DNA from: an uncultured Mucispirillum sp.
GTDB lineage: Bacteria; Chrysiogenota; Deferribacteres; Deferribacterales; Mucispirillaceae
DNA: 64,000 nucleotides
Direction of reading: 5' to 3'
Assembly: GCA_944324465.1 (NCBI GenBank)
Contig: CALUWI010000003.1
Location: forward strand, 1 to 64,000
Of the stretch, positions 17,854-27,103 are shown in pieces. Below the pieces are notes generated by a model. The model saw nothing but the letters and a program-made list of their open reading frames with translations, made no database searches and was not told the origin of the DNA. Position numbers and translations under genes: made by a program. Each line of letters opens with the position of its first letter. The stretch's first letter is position 1.

Positions 17854-19251
17854 TTATATATCATTAAATTTATCAGGATTATCAAGAGCATAGCGGAATT
17901 TTTCCATATCAACTCTTTTATCCCATATACTGATTACAACACATGCAATTGCATTACCGCATAAGTTACCAACACTTCTCATTTCACTTAAAAATTTATC
18001 AATACCTAAAACTGCCGCCACAGTAACAGCTGGTATTAAATGGCTTCCATCAGGTAAAGTTAATGCTGAGAGCGTTCCTGCAAGTACAATAAAGCCACTG
18101 CCTGTTACTCCCACTGCACCTTTTGATGATACCATTAAAATAATTAAAAGTGTAATAACTTGTTCTATTGTAACTGGTATATTAAATGCTTGCGCTAAAA
18201 AGATAACTACAAGACTTAAATATATATTTGTTGCATCAAGATTAAAACTATACCCTGTTGGCATAATAAGCCCAACTGCTGCCTTATCTATACCTGCCTT
18301 TTCAAGCTTTCGCATAAGAGGGGCAAGTGCTGTTTCACTACTTGAAGTAGCAAATACTATTAAAATTTCTTTGTAAATAAACCGCATAAGTTTAAATATA
18401 TTAACTTTTGCAACAGCTGCAATAGCACCAAGCACCACAAATATAAATACAAGCACAGTAACTGCCATAGCAATCAACAGCATAATCATACCTGTAATAG
18501 AGCTAAATCCAAATTTAGCAATAAGATAAGCCATAGCACCAAAAGTAGCAAGTGGGCTGTACCATATTAATACAGATAATATTTTAAAGAAAGTTTCCTG
18601 CATTGTTTCAAAATGATTAAGTACATATTCTTTAAATTTTGGTCTGCTAAAAGAAAGGACAAGAGCAATAATGATTGCTAAAACAAGAACTTGTAATGTT
18701 TTTCCTTCAACAAAAGGCGTAATAGGGTCATGAGGTATTGCACCTTTTAATATATGAATAAGCTCATCACCTGCTGTCATAGGCTGAGATGCACCTTTTT
18801 CAATATAGCCTGCTACACTTTTTTCATCAAGGCTTGATACATCTAAATTCATACCAACACCCGGCTGTATAAGATAGCCAAATAATACACCTAATATTAA
18901 TGCGATAGTGCTTATAACTTCAAAGTATATAAGTGTTTTTACCCCAAGAGTGCCAAGTGTTTTAATATCTTCAAGTCTAACTATCCCCACAATAACTGTT
19001 AAGAAAATTATTGGCCCCATTAATAATTTTAAGCCTTTAATAAAAGGGTCAATAGTATATTCTTTTGCAACAACAGAAAAATCATAAAAGAATTTAAGAA
19101 CAGCATTTGATTCTTCTGCATTAGGCTTGTGAAAACTGCCTATTGTACCAACAATAATACCAAGACATAAACCAACAAGTACCCAGAATACAAGACTTTT
19201 ATAAAACTTCTTTTTTTTAGCTTCTTTATCGTCAAAATTTTGTTCCAGCAT
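17854..19251 (-). CDS. Dicarboxylate/amino acid:cation symporter (DAACS family, DctA/GltP-like)
   Basis: An inner-membrane carrier that brings in glutamate, aspartate or C4-dicarboxylates with Na+ or H+. The start at 19251 has GGAGGTG just upstream; 465 residues. The serine-rich re-entrant loop ATSSSETALAPLMRKLEKAG is near residue 300 and PTGYSFNLDATNIYLSL near residue 330, both family landmarks. The substrate cannot be fixed by eye. An insert of about 25 residues near residues 50-75 before the PFIKGLKLLMGP segment is not unusual. It is a single-gene unit. Confidence 0.92.
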   Translation of the reverse strand: MLEQNFDDKEAKKKKFYKSLVFWVLVGLCLGIIVGTIGSFHKPNAEESNAVLKFFYDFSVVAKEYTIDPFIKGLKLLMGPIIFLTVIVGIVRLEDIKTLGTLGVKTLIYFEVISTIALILGVLFGYLIQPGVGMNLDVSSLDEKSVAGYIEKGASQPMTAGDELIHILKGAIPHDPITPFVEGKTLQVLVLAIIIALVLSFSRPKFKEYVLNHFETMQETFFKILSVLIWYSPLATFGAMAYLIAKFGFSSITGMIMLLIAMAVTVLVFIFVVLGAIAAVAKVNIFKLMRFIYKEILIVFATSSSETALAPLMRKLEKAGIDKAAVGLIMPTGYSFNLDATNIYLSLVVIFLAQAFNIPVTIEQVITLLIILMVSSKGAVGVTGSGFIVLAGTLSALTLPDGSHLIPAVTVAAVLGIDKFLSEMRSVGNLCGNAIACVVISIWDKRVDMEKFRYALDNPDKFNDI

Positions 19252-19392
19252 AAACACCTCCAAAAGTATATCATTCTATACTACTATACTGACTTAATCA
19301 ACATATAATATTAATTTAAAAAAGGCAATAAAAAAATAAGAAACGGTAAAAATAAAATAGAGTTATATAATAATAAGTGTTGAATACTATAT

Positions 19393-19804
19393 TCTGGTGG
19401 TATTTCATTATTTTGTTTAAAATGCTTTAACTACTTTATAATATATGTAAAAATATAAATAATAGCAATAAGTGTCATTCAGAGCGACAGCGAAGAATCT
19501 TATTAAACTTTTATTTTCAAATTCGTCCTTGAATTTGAAAAACCACGCAACTACAGAAATAAATTCTTTGTTGCTCTCGCAAGCAACGGTGCGGTCCAGC
19601 TACGGACTTCTTTTTCCTGCCTATTCGTCGGGAAGTCCTTGCGTCGCAAAAAACGCTCCCCTGCACCTATATAGACTCTTCGCTCCGTTTGCTAGCCTGT
19701 GCGATTTCTGACTCCTCGCTACTCGCTCGGGAAATCGGCAGTCCTCGCATAAATCGCTCGTCTGAGTGACATAAGGTGTTGTGAAAAAATGGGGTACCAC
19801 CAGA
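19393..19804. mobile_element. MITE-like element, 10-bp inverted ends and 8-bp target duplication
   Basis: TCTGGTGGTA at 19393-19402 is exactly inverted at 19795-19804, and the eight bases TACTATAT directly outside match on both sides (19385-19392 and 19805-19812). The 412-bp body holds one short palindromic repeat (19472-19500) and at least three hairpins: GTTGCT/AGCAAC near 19570, GGACTTC/GAAGTCC at 19604-19638 and CGATTTC/GAAATCG at 19702-19737. It encodes no protein. Termini and duplication length differ from the 2.3-kb element, so it is a different family. Confidence 0.75.
19472..19500 (+). repeat. Short palindromic repeat of the GCGAAGAATCT family
   Basis: GTCATTCAGAGCGACAGCG followed by AAGAATCT. 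The same unit, in either orientation, occurs at least eight more times in the prophage region and partially at 46234. Confidence 0.8.
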
Positions 19805-19871
19805 TACTATATTTTCTTGATTTTTATATATGAAAAATATATACTATAAATAAAGTTTAATGGGGAAGTGT

Positions 19872-20681
19872 ATGAAAAAAATTCATCTTTTAATAATAGA
19901 CCCACAAAATGATTTCTGTGCTCCAGATGGTGCTTTATATGTTCAAGGTGCAGAGCATGATATGCAAAGGCTTGCTGATTTTATAGATAAATACAGGTCA
20001 AAAATAAGCGGAATAACAGTTACATTTGATTCCCACAAAAGTTTTCATATTGCAAGCCCTGTATTTTGGATAGATGCTGAAACAGGCACTCACCCAGAAG
20101 TTTTTACAGTTATTAAAAAACAGGAAGTGCTGTCTGGCAGATATTATGCAGCTGTTCCAGCTTATCAGAAATTAGCAGAATATTATGTCTGGGAGCTTGA
20201 AAATAACGGCAGATATGAGCTGTGTATCTGGCCGCCTCACTGTCTTATTGGCTCAAGTGGTGCAAATATATATAAGCCTCTTTTTGATGCTATTGAAAGG
20301 TATAATTCTGAAATATATAATGCTACAGAATATATTTATAAAAGTGCAAATTCATTTACAGAGCAGTATTCTGTATTAAGGGCAGATGTAAGCATGGGGG
20401 AAAAAGATAATATATATGCAAGTTCCCGCATAGCTCATACTGTTGCTGCAAATGATATAATCTTAGTGGCAGGGGAAGCATTAAGCCATTGTGTTGCAAA
20501 CTCGCTGCTTGATATTGCTAAATATGTATCTAAAGATTTACGAAAATTTGTATTATTAGAAGATGCAGTATCATCAGTAAGCGGGTTTGAATATTTATCA
20601 GAAATATTTTTAGACAGGGCATCTGATTTAGGTATGAGAACTATGAAAATAGATGATATTGAGAGTATTTTTAATGAATAA
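19872..20681 (+). CDS. Nicotinamidase-like cysteine hydrolase (isochorismatase fold)
   Basis: ATG 19872 is chosen over the in-frame ATG 12 bases upstream because GGGGAAG lies before it; 269 residues. The opening LLIIDPQNDFCAPDGALYV carries the catalytic Asp, WPPHCLIGSSGANIY is the metal-site/His region of nicotinamidases, and GEALSHCVANSLLDI places the nucleophilic Cys. It is longer than standard PncA (about 210). It overlaps pncB by 8 bp, so deamidation of nicotinamide to nicotinate is the natural reading, feeding the next enzyme. The exact substrate is inferred from context. Confidence 0.85.
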   Translation: MKKIHLLIIDPQNDFCAPDGALYVQGAEHDMQRLADFIDKYRSKISGITVTFDSHKSFHIASPVFWIDAETGTHPEVFTVIKKQEVLSGRYYAAVPAYQKLAEYYVWELENNGRYELCIWPPHCLIGSSGANIYKPLFDAIERYNSEIYNATEYIYKSANSFTEQYSVLRADVSMGEKDNIYASSRIAHTVAANDIILVAGEALSHCVANSLLDIAKYVSKDLRKFVLLEDAVSSVSGFEYLSEIFLDRASDLGMRTMKIDDIESIFNE

Positions 20682-22224
20682 TTTTGAAAATAAACTTTTA
20701 AACACACCTCTTAAAGATATATTTTTAAAAACTAAACTGTTTGATGAGCTGCTGCCTTTTGATGAATATCATCTTGTTATGGCTCAGACTGATGTGCTTT
20801 TAAATATTCATAATAAAAAGGCAGTTAAATCATATTTTTACAGAATAGCACCTTTTGGCAGTTCATATATTATTACAGCAGGACTTACTGCATTTTTATC
20901 AAAAGTAGAAAATTTTTCATATAAGCAGATAATTTCCTATCTGGAAAATAAAGGCTATAAAAAAGAGTATATAGACTATCTTAAAACAAGAGACAAAATA
21001 GCAGTAAAAATATATGCTCTGCCGGAAAATACTGTAGCATTTCCTAATGAGCCTATTATTGTATTAGAAACTAACCTGCATGATGCAAGAATATTAGAAG
21101 GTATTTTGCTTTCTGAAATGAATTTTGCAAGTTTAGTGGCTACAAAATGGCACAGAATAAGAAATGCAGCATGTGTTTGTCCTATTATGGAGTTTGGCAG
21201 ACGCAGAGCTCAAAACAGTTTGAAAGCATCACTTTATTCTTATATAGCAGGTATTAACGGCACAAGTAACTGTGAAGTAAATAATATTTTTGGGATACCC
21301 TCTTCCGGCACTATGGGTCATGAATTTATTCAGTCATTTAATTCTGAATATGAAGCATTTGATAAGTGGCTTGAAATTAACCCAGATAAGCCTGTATTAT
21401 TAATAGATACCATAAATACTCTTGAAAGCGGGTTGAAAAATGCCATAAAAGCATTTTTAAAACATAAAAATCACATGGTATCTTCTAATAACTGGGGAAA
21501 AATAGGTGTCCGTATTGACAGCGGCGATTTAGCATATCTTGCAGTGCAGGCCTATGAACAGTTATCAGAACAGCTTGAAACTGATAATGTTACAGTAGTA
21601 TTAAGCAATGATTTAGAAGAAAACAGCATACAGGATATTTTTACACAGTTTAATCAGGCAGGTAAAAGCCATATAATTAAGCATATATCATTTGGAATAG
21701 GCACAAAAGGTGCAACAGCCTGGGGCGACCCTGCATTAGGCGGAGTATGTAAAATATCTGAACTTGAAAATAACTACATATTAAAAATATCCAACCATAA
21801 TGAAAAAACAACAATCCCTGGCAACTTAAGAAGTGCATTTGTGAAAGATAAAAATGGGGAATATGTAACATCACTTATTTATTTTCATGATGAAGACTAT
21901 AAAAATACAGGCAGATTCCTGCATATTTTTGATGACAGTAAATATATGGTAAACGGCTCATCTTATGTAATCGGCGAGCCTAGGCAGTCCCTTGTTTATG
22001 TAAGTGAGGGCAGTATAAGTTCATTTGAAGGCAGATACAGCAGCCAGTCTCTGCTTGAAATAAGGCAGAATTCTAAACATGAATTAGACTGTCTTGACTG
22101 GTCATATAAAAGGATAGTGAAACCTCACAGAGCAAAGGTAAGTTTATCTGAAAAAGTATTTAATGTTAAAAAATATATGACACGAAATATGCTTCTGCAA
22201 ATGGATAAGGACAGGGAAGTTTAA
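20674..22224 (+). CDS. pncB: Nicotinate phosphoribosyltransferase
   Basis: It joins nicotinate and PRPP, with ATP, to nicotinate mononucleotide in NAD salvage. The 516-residue protein starts at ATG 20674, inside the end of the upstream hydrolase gene. Visible landmarks are MAQTDVLLN, the region FGRRRAQN near residue 173, GTSNCEVNNIFGIPSSGTMGHEFIQSF with the active-site His near 214, LLIDTINTLESGL and IRIDSGDLAYL-like VRIDSGDLAYLA. All are typical of PncB-type enzymes. It forms a two-gene operon with the hydrolase. Confidence 0.92.
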   Translation: MNNFENKLLNTPLKDIFLKTKLFDELLPFDEYHLVMAQTDVLLNIHNKKAVKSYFYRIAPFGSSYIITAGLTAFLSKVENFSYKQIISYLENKGYKKEYIDYLKTRDKIAVKIYALPENTVAFPNEPIIVLETNLHDARILEGILLSEMNFASLVATKWHRIRNAACVCPIMEFGRRRAQNSLKASLYSYIAGINGTSNCEVNNIFGIPSSGTMGHEFIQSFNSEYEAFDKWLEINPDKPVLLIDTINTLESGLKNAIKAFLKHKNHMVSSNNWGKIGVRIDSGDLAYLAVQAYEQLSEQLETDNVTVVLSNDLEENSIQDIFTQFNQAGKSHIIKHISFGIGTKGATAWGDPALGGVCKISELENNYILKISNHNEKTTIPGNLRSAFVKDKNGEYVTSLIYFHDEDYKNTGRFLHIFDDSKYMVNGSSYVIGEPRQSLVYVSEGSISSFEGRYSSQSLLEIRQNSKHELDCLDWSYKRIVKPHRAKVSLSEKVFNVKKYMTRNMLLQMDKDREV

Positions 22225-22285
22225 TTTAAATAAGGCACGATTTTTGCAAAAAAATTATAAAATAATATATATTTAGGGTAATAGT

Positions 22286-22846
22286 ATGGAAAAATTTAAA
22301 AAATTTCTTAAAGAAATGCGGTTTGAGTATAAAGTATTAAGTATTTTTATAATAATACTTCTTCTTTCAGTGCCTTATAATATTATTAAAAAGAAATTTT
22401 TTCCTGCAAATAATATTGTTACAGTATCAAGTGTTGATTATAGTGCTGGTAATGGCGGAGCAGGTGTTACAGGAAACAGTTTATCAGATATGCAGCAAAG
22501 TCCTGCACCACAGGGTAATACATCTAAACAGGCTTCATCTATCAGTGAAGCCGTAAGTGCTGAAAGACCATTAATTTTAAATGATACAGCACTGCATAAT
22601 GAAAATTTTAAGCAGATAATGATAGAAATTCCAGAAATCAAATATATAGAGCTGGCTACTCAGGTAGAAAACCCTACTGTGTGGATATACAGCTTAAATG
22701 ACGGGTTAAGAAAAGATGAAGCGGCTGCAGAATACTGCTCTGTTTTACACAGCAGGGGTATTATGGCATCTAATGTTACCATATATGATGAAAGGGAAAG
22801 ACGCAATGGCAGACTGGTAGAACTTGGTGCTGCAAAATGTATGTAA
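22286..22846 (+). CDS. Single-helix membrane protein, unknown
   Basis: The 186-residue protein has a basic N-terminus, one membrane helix (VLSIFIIILLLSVPYNII, about 17-34), a low-complexity Gly/Ser/Gln linker and a C-terminal domain of about 85 residues (IYSLNDGLRKDEAAAEYCSVLHSRGIMASNVTIYDERERRNGRLVELG). It resembles small inner-membrane proteins with a periplasmic domain. No family is recognised. It precedes the Sel1 protein gene by 7 bp, so these two probably share a transcript. Confidence 0.65.
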   Translation: MEKFKKFLKEMRFEYKVLSIFIIILLLSVPYNIIKKKFFPANNIVTVSSVDYSAGNGGAGVTGNSLSDMQQSPAPQGNTSKQASSISEAVSAERPLILNDTALHNENFKQIMIEIPEIKYIELATQVENPTVWIYSLNDGLRKDEAAAEYCSVLHSRGIMASNVTIYDERERRNGRLVELGAAKCM

Positions 22847-22853
22847 TACTTCT

Positions 22854-23525
22854 ATGATTAAGTTTTTAAAAAAATTATTTAAACGCAAACCAAAATATAC
22901 TCTTTACGAGCTTGGCTCTATGGCAGCAGACAGGAATGATTTTGCTGCTGCTTTTAAGTGCTTTGTAACTGATGCGAAAAAAAATAATAATCCACAGTCA
23001 CAGTTTCTAACAGGCTTTTTTCTATATCATGGCACAGGTGTTAAGAAAAATTATGAATATGCACTGCAGTGGTTTGAGCTTGCTGCAGAGCAGGGTAATG
23101 CTGATGCTATGTTTTATATTGGAGAAATATATAAAAACGGCAAAGGTGTTCTGAAAGATATAAATAAAGCTGCTTCATGGTATTTAAAGGCAGCAGAGCT
23201 TGACCATACAGAAGCTCAGTTTAATATAGGATTTTGCTATAAAAACGGCAAAGGTGTGCCAAAAAATGATATAGAAGCATTAAGATGGCTTGAGCCTGCT
23301 GCAGAAAAAGGTAATATGAAAGCCCAGTATAATATGGGTATTATGTGTGCAGGGGGCAGAGGTATGCCTAGAGATGATGAGGCAGCCGTTGAATGGTACA
23401 GAAAAGCTGCAATGCAGGGATATACTATAGCTATGTATAACTTAGGCTTTATGTATCAAAGCGGCAGGGGCGTCAAAAGAGATTATAAAGAAGCCGTTAA
23501 ATGGTTTAAAAAATCAGGAGAGTAG
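22854..23525 (+). CDS. Sel1-like repeat protein
   Basis: ATG 22854 is chosen; an in-frame TTG start at 22824 would overlap the upstream gene. The 223-residue product has a basic start (MIKFLKKLFKRKPKY) and then five Sel1/TPR-like units of about 36 residues, for example AQFNIGFCYKNGKGVPKNDIEALRWLEPAAEKG and AMYNLGFMYQSGRGVKRDYKEAVKWFKK. Such solenoids bind other proteins. There is no signal peptide, so it is probably cytoplasmic. Its partner is unknown. Confidence 0.85.
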   Translation: MIKFLKKLFKRKPKYTLYELGSMAADRNDFAAAFKCFVTDAKKNNNPQSQFLTGFFLYHGTGVKKNYEYALQWFELAAEQGNADAMFYIGEIYKNGKGVLKDINKAASWYLKAAELDHTEAQFNIGFCYKNGKGVPKNDIEALRWLEPAAEKGNMKAQYNMGIMCAGGRGMPRDDEAAVEWYRKAAMQGYTIAMYNLGFMYQSGRGVKRDYKEAVKWFKKSGE

Positions 23526-23528
23526 TAT

Positions 23529-24362
23529 ATGGATTTTCTACATCTTCATACCTATGGTTATTTATTTGTATGGTTTATTATATACAGCTTTTTTGGCTGG
23601 GTATATGAAAGTCTTTGGTCAAGTTTTAATGAAAGGCAGTGGGTAAACAGAGGGTTTTTATCTGGTCCTGTAATACCAATATATGGCTTTGGTGCAGTAT
23701 TTTTTGTGCTGCTGCTTAGTGATATTAATAACCCTGTATATATTTTTATACTTGGTATGGTGATTGCATCTGTACTTGAATATTTTACATCCTGGGCAAT
23801 GGAAAAACTTTTTCATGCACGCTGGTGGGATTATAACCATTATCCTTTTAATTTAAACGGCAGAATATGCTTATATGGAGCTCTGCTTTTTGGCTTTTTT
23901 GCTGTTGTTATAATAAAAGTAGTGCAGCCTTATGTAGCAAAATTTACAGCAGGTTTTTCAGATTCTGCATTGTATAGTTTATCTGTTGTTTTAATGATTT
24001 TATTCATAACAGATACTATTTTAACTGTCCGCAAAGTTCTGCATTTAAAAGAGCGTATGCAGGAGCTGCAAAAAGCTATTATTTTATACAGAAACCAGGC
24101 AGAAGAGCATATTGCTGAATATAAAAAATACCGCCACGAGCAAAGGCAGCAGCTGCTTTTAAATATGAAATCTGAGTTTGAAGACAGCAAACTTTATGCC
24201 GTATTAAAAGAAAAATTTGGTGATTTAGACAGCCATGAAAGAAGACTTTTAAAAGCATTCCCTAATCTTCGCTCTCAGGAATTTGATGATGCTGTAATTA
24301 GAATTAAAAATAAACTGTCAGAATATAAAAACAGGAGAGAGAAAAAAGATGAAGTCTTATAG
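23529..24362 (+). CDS. CmpB-type putative ABC transporter permease family membrane protein
   Basis: The 277-residue protein has five or six membrane helices at 1-165 and a C-terminal coiled coil at 170-277. The pattern [29 protein letters not shown] and [31 protein letters not shown] is characteristic of the family annotated as putative ABC transporter permease (ABC_trans_CmpB), best known from Firmicutes. No ATPase or binding protein is adjacent, so transport is not shown. It overlaps the next gene by 14 bp. Confidence 0.85.
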   Translation: MDFLHLHTYGYLFVWFIIYSFFGWVYESLWSSFNERQWVNRGFLSGPVIPIYGFGAVFFVLLLSDINNPVYIFILGMVIASVLEYFTSWAMEKLFHARWWDYNHYPFNLNGRICLYGALLFGFFAVVIIKVVQPYVAKFTAGFSDSALYSLSVVLMILFITDTILTVRKVLHLKERMQELQKAIILYRNQAEEHIAEYKKYRHEQRQQLLLNMKSEFEDSKLYAVLKEKFGDLDSHERRLLKAFPNLRSQEFDDAVIRIKNKLSEYKNRREKKDEVL

Positions 24363-24765
24363 AAAAGAATTAACTATCAGATACCCTAAACGCAGAGGAT
24401 ATGTAAATATTACCCCGCAGGTAGAAGATGCATTAAGGGAAAGTGGTATAAATGAAGGGCTTGTGCTTGTTAATTCTATGCATATAACATCAAGTGTTTT
24501 TATAAATGATGATGAAAGTGGACTGCTTTCTGATTTTGAAGTATGGCTTGAAAAATTAGCACCAGAAAAACCACACAGCCAGTATAAGCATAACGGCTAT
24601 GAAGATAATGCAGATGCTCACTTAAAAAGGCAGGTAATGGGCAGAGAAGTAGTTGTGGCAGTAACTTGCGGCAAACTTGACTTTGGCACATGGGAGCAGA
24701 TTTTTTATGGCGAATATGATGGTATGCGGGATAAAAGGCTTTTAATTAAAATTATTGGTGAATAA
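24349..24765 (+). CDS. YjbQ/UPF0047 family protein (secondary thiamine-phosphate synthase type)
   Basis: The 138-residue protein has the family core: [32 protein letters not shown] with a metal-type His, [39 protein letters not shown], and the ending RLLIKIIGE. Members can weakly replace ThiE, but their natural reaction is not settled. ATG 24349 lies inside the end of the upstream membrane-protein gene, so the two are translationally coupled. Confidence 0.9.
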   Translation: MKSYRKELTIRYPKRRGYVNITPQVEDALRESGINEGLVLVNSMHITSSVFINDDESGLLSDFEVWLEKLAPEKPHSQYKHNGYEDNADAHLKRQVMGREVVVAVTCGKLDFGTWEQIFYGEYDGMRDKRLLIKIIGE

Positions 24766-24771
24766 TATTTT

Positions 24772-26121
24772 ATGAAAAAGTATATAATCTTTATGCTGTT
24801 TTTTTTAATATGTCATAAGTCTTATGGTTATGAGCAGATATATTATCCAGAAGAAGAATATTCTCCACGGTATATGATTAAAGATTACAGTTATATAAAA
24901 AATTATAACCAGCTTTGGCAGCAGGTTTCTGCTCAAATGGATATATTATCTTATGATGAATTTATATATAAAGATTATGGCACTTATACATCACGCAAAT
25001 CAAGAGATGAAGTAATAAACTATATTAAAAACTACAAAATACAGACAGGTGAGCTTTTAAGTGAAGATATGGTATACCCTGCCTTAAACTGTCTTATAAT
25101 CCAGAATAAAGCACTTTTAAAAGCAAGGCAGGTTTTAGATAATGTGCCGGGACATGATAAAACAAGCCTTGTATATCTTGCAGCAGGTCTTTCATATATA
25201 TACAGTGACGGGCTTTATGAACTTGATAAATTAAGAAAAATTTTTAAAGAATGGCTTCGTCTTGGTGGCGAAGATTTTCCAGAAATAAAAGGGGAGGAAC
25301 GGCAGAAAAGATACAACCTTTTTTCATATATTGCAAATATGCCTGATAACCCGTTAATTACTGATGAATTTATTAAAATATTAAAAAACGGCTATTATGA
25401 TAAGCTTGTTTTTAAAAACGGTCTTTTTGATATATTTAATGCAGATTTTTATACAATTATAAGCAGCAGAGAGCTTTATGCAGGCAATAATATTACAAAA
25501 TATTTTGTAGATTACATTAATGCAGAGTATATGGATATTATAACTAATAAACATTTCAGGCTTGATATGAATGGCACAAAAGTAAACCATTACTGGACAG
25601 TGTGGGATTATGAAAAGGGCAGGAAAACAAGGAAAGATAATTTTTATATACTTCCTTTTGATAAACAGACTTTTACATTAAGTGTGCAGAAATATGAAGA
25701 TAAATATATTTTGCAGATAAATTACTATAATCCAGAATATATTGATACGCCATATTATGCTGAAATTTCTGTCAGCATAAAAGATATGAAGTTTACTGGA
25801 AAAACAGTATGGCCCTATACTCTTGTAAGAAATAAAGTTATTAACAGCCTTGTATCTTCCCCATCTTTTCAATGCCGTGATGATATTACACCGCAGCATC
25901 AGATAATATGCGAAAGTTTTTCACTTAGAATGTATGATAAAATCAGCAGCAGGAAATATTTTTTAGTTTACAGCAGTATAAGGAAGAAATCTAAAAAAAT
26001 TAAACAGCTTGAAAGTATAAAGCAAAACTTTAAAGAAAGATTAGATGCATGTTATATAGATAGAAAATGTTTGCAGAATGAATATAAATCGTATATAGAA
26101 AGCCTTATAAAATTTAAATAA
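24772..26121 (+). CDS. Exported protein of unknown function
   Basis: The 449-residue protein begins with a clear signal peptide (MKKYIIFMLFFLICHKSYGYEQ) with no lipobox, so it should be periplasmic or outer-membrane associated. It is Tyr- and Lys-rich, with helical N-terminal and mixed C-terminal regions, and its last 60 residues contain two Cys (ACYIDRKCLQNEY) in the manner of lysozyme-inhibitor-like C-termini. No domain is recognised. It follows the YjbQ gene by 6 bp and closes this five-gene run. It is convergent with the B12 operon, with only 4 bp between stops. Confidence 0.7.
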   Translation: MKKYIIFMLFFLICHKSYGYEQIYYPEEEYSPRYMIKDYSYIKNYNQLWQQVSAQMDILSYDEFIYKDYGTYTSRKSRDEVINYIKNYKIQTGELLSEDMVYPALNCLIIQNKALLKARQVLDNVPGHDKTSLVYLAAGLSYIYSDGLYELDKLRKIFKEWLRLGGEDFPEIKGEERQKRYNLFSYIANMPDNPLITDEFIKILKNGYYDKLVFKNGLFDIFNADFYTIISSRELYAGNNITKYFVDYINAEYMDIITNKHFRLDMNGTKVNHYWTVWDYEKGRKTRKDNFYILPFDKQTFTLSVQKYEDKYILQINYYNPEYIDTPYYAEISVSIKDMKFTGKTVWPYTLVRNKVINSLVSSPSFQCRDDITPQHQIICESFSLRMYDKISSRKYFLVYSSIRKKSKKIKQLESIKQNFKERLDACYIDRKCLQNEYKSYIESLIKFK

Positions 26122-26125
26122 TTTT

Positions 26126-27103
26126 TTATAATTTATTAGTTTTCATTATTAAAAATATAAAAAACGGCGCTCCTATAAGTGAAGTAACAACAGAAACAGG
26201 TAGTTCTGCTGGAGCGATAATCACTCTTGATACTGTATCGCAGAAAACAAGGAAAGCTCCGCCAAAAATAAATGATACAGGTATTAATATTTTATTTTTA
26301 AATGAAACATACATTCTAATAATATGTGGAATTATCATACCAACAAACCCTATTGGTCCTGTGGCAGAAACTACTGCAGCAATTGATAAAGATACTGTAA
26401 AATAAAGTATAGTTATAGATGAAGTAATATTTACGCCTCTACTTTTTGCAATATACTCACCCATAGAAATAATATCAAGCTCTTTATGGTATGAATAAAT
26501 TATAATAAAGGCAGCAAGGCTTAAAGGAGTAAGGAATAAAATATTATTAAGCGATACAGCAGCCAGCGAGCCTGTAATATATCTTGTTATAATGTAAGAT
26601 TTTTGAATATCAGCAAAATACTGTATAAACATAATTAATGAAGAAGTGAAAAAATTAACTGCCACCCCTGCTAAAAGAAGCGTAACATTATTTAGCCTGC
26701 CTTTTATAAAAGCAAAGCTGTAAACTATAAGTATTGTGATTACTGCGCCTATTAATGCAGCAATAGTCTGCCCAAAAACTGCCATAAGGCTTATAGACTG
26801 AGCAAATAATATATATATGGCAGCACCAAGTGAAGCACCACCTGCAACACCTAATGTGAAAGGGGTTGCAATAGGGTTTTTAAATATAGATTGAAAAACA
26901 AGACCGCTTACAGCTAATATACCCCCTGTTATAAAGCCAGTTATTACTCTTTGAAGGCGGGTATTAAAAAATATATAGTTATCAATAGATTCACTGTTAA
27001 ATATATTATATATATTTATACTGTGTGAGCCAATAAATAAAGATATGACAGTAATTAATATGCTTAAAAAAGTGATTATAAATATTTTTATATTTGTATT
27101 CAT
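26126..27103 (-). CDS. btuC: B12/iron-siderophore type ABC transporter permease
   Basis: A FecCD/BtuC-family inner-membrane permease of 325 residues with about ten helices. Family landmarks are FKNPIATPFTLGVAGGASLGA, LLLAGVAVNFF and GPIGFVGMIIPHIIRMYV. Its start overlaps the end of the ATPase gene by 4 bp (ATGA). It is the last gene of the operon headed by a cobalamin riboswitch, which favours vitamin B12 over siderophores. Confidence 0.9.
   Translation of the reverse strand: MNTNIKIFIITFLSILITVISLFIGSHSINIYNIFNSESIDNYIFFNTRLQRVITGFITGGILAVSGLVFQSIFKNPIATPFTLGVAGGASLGAAIYILFAQSISLMAVFGQTIAALIGAVITILIVYSFAFIKGRLNNVTLLLAGVAVNFFTSSLIMFIQYFADIQKSYIITRYITGSLAAVSLNNILFLTPLSLAAFIIIYSYHKELDIISMGEYIAKSRGVNITSSITILYFTVSLSIAAVVSATGPIGFVGMIIPHIIRMYVSFKNKILIPVSFIFGGAFLVFCDTVSRVIIAPAELPVSVVTSLIGAPFFIFLIMKTNKL

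Larger units (their letters stand above)
19252..19871. other. Intergenic region filled by an insertion-like element
   Basis: No gene is supported. A 79-codon open frame at 19472-19711 lies wholly in repeat DNA. Two thirds of the stretch is the 412-bp element at 19393-19804; the remainder is AT-rich promoter-type DNA. Confidence 0.7.

Noticed and set aside
19472-19711. A 79-codon frame starting MSFRATAKNL
   Set aside because: It translates a palindromic repeat and the inside of a MITE-like element; such frames recur wherever the repeat occurs.
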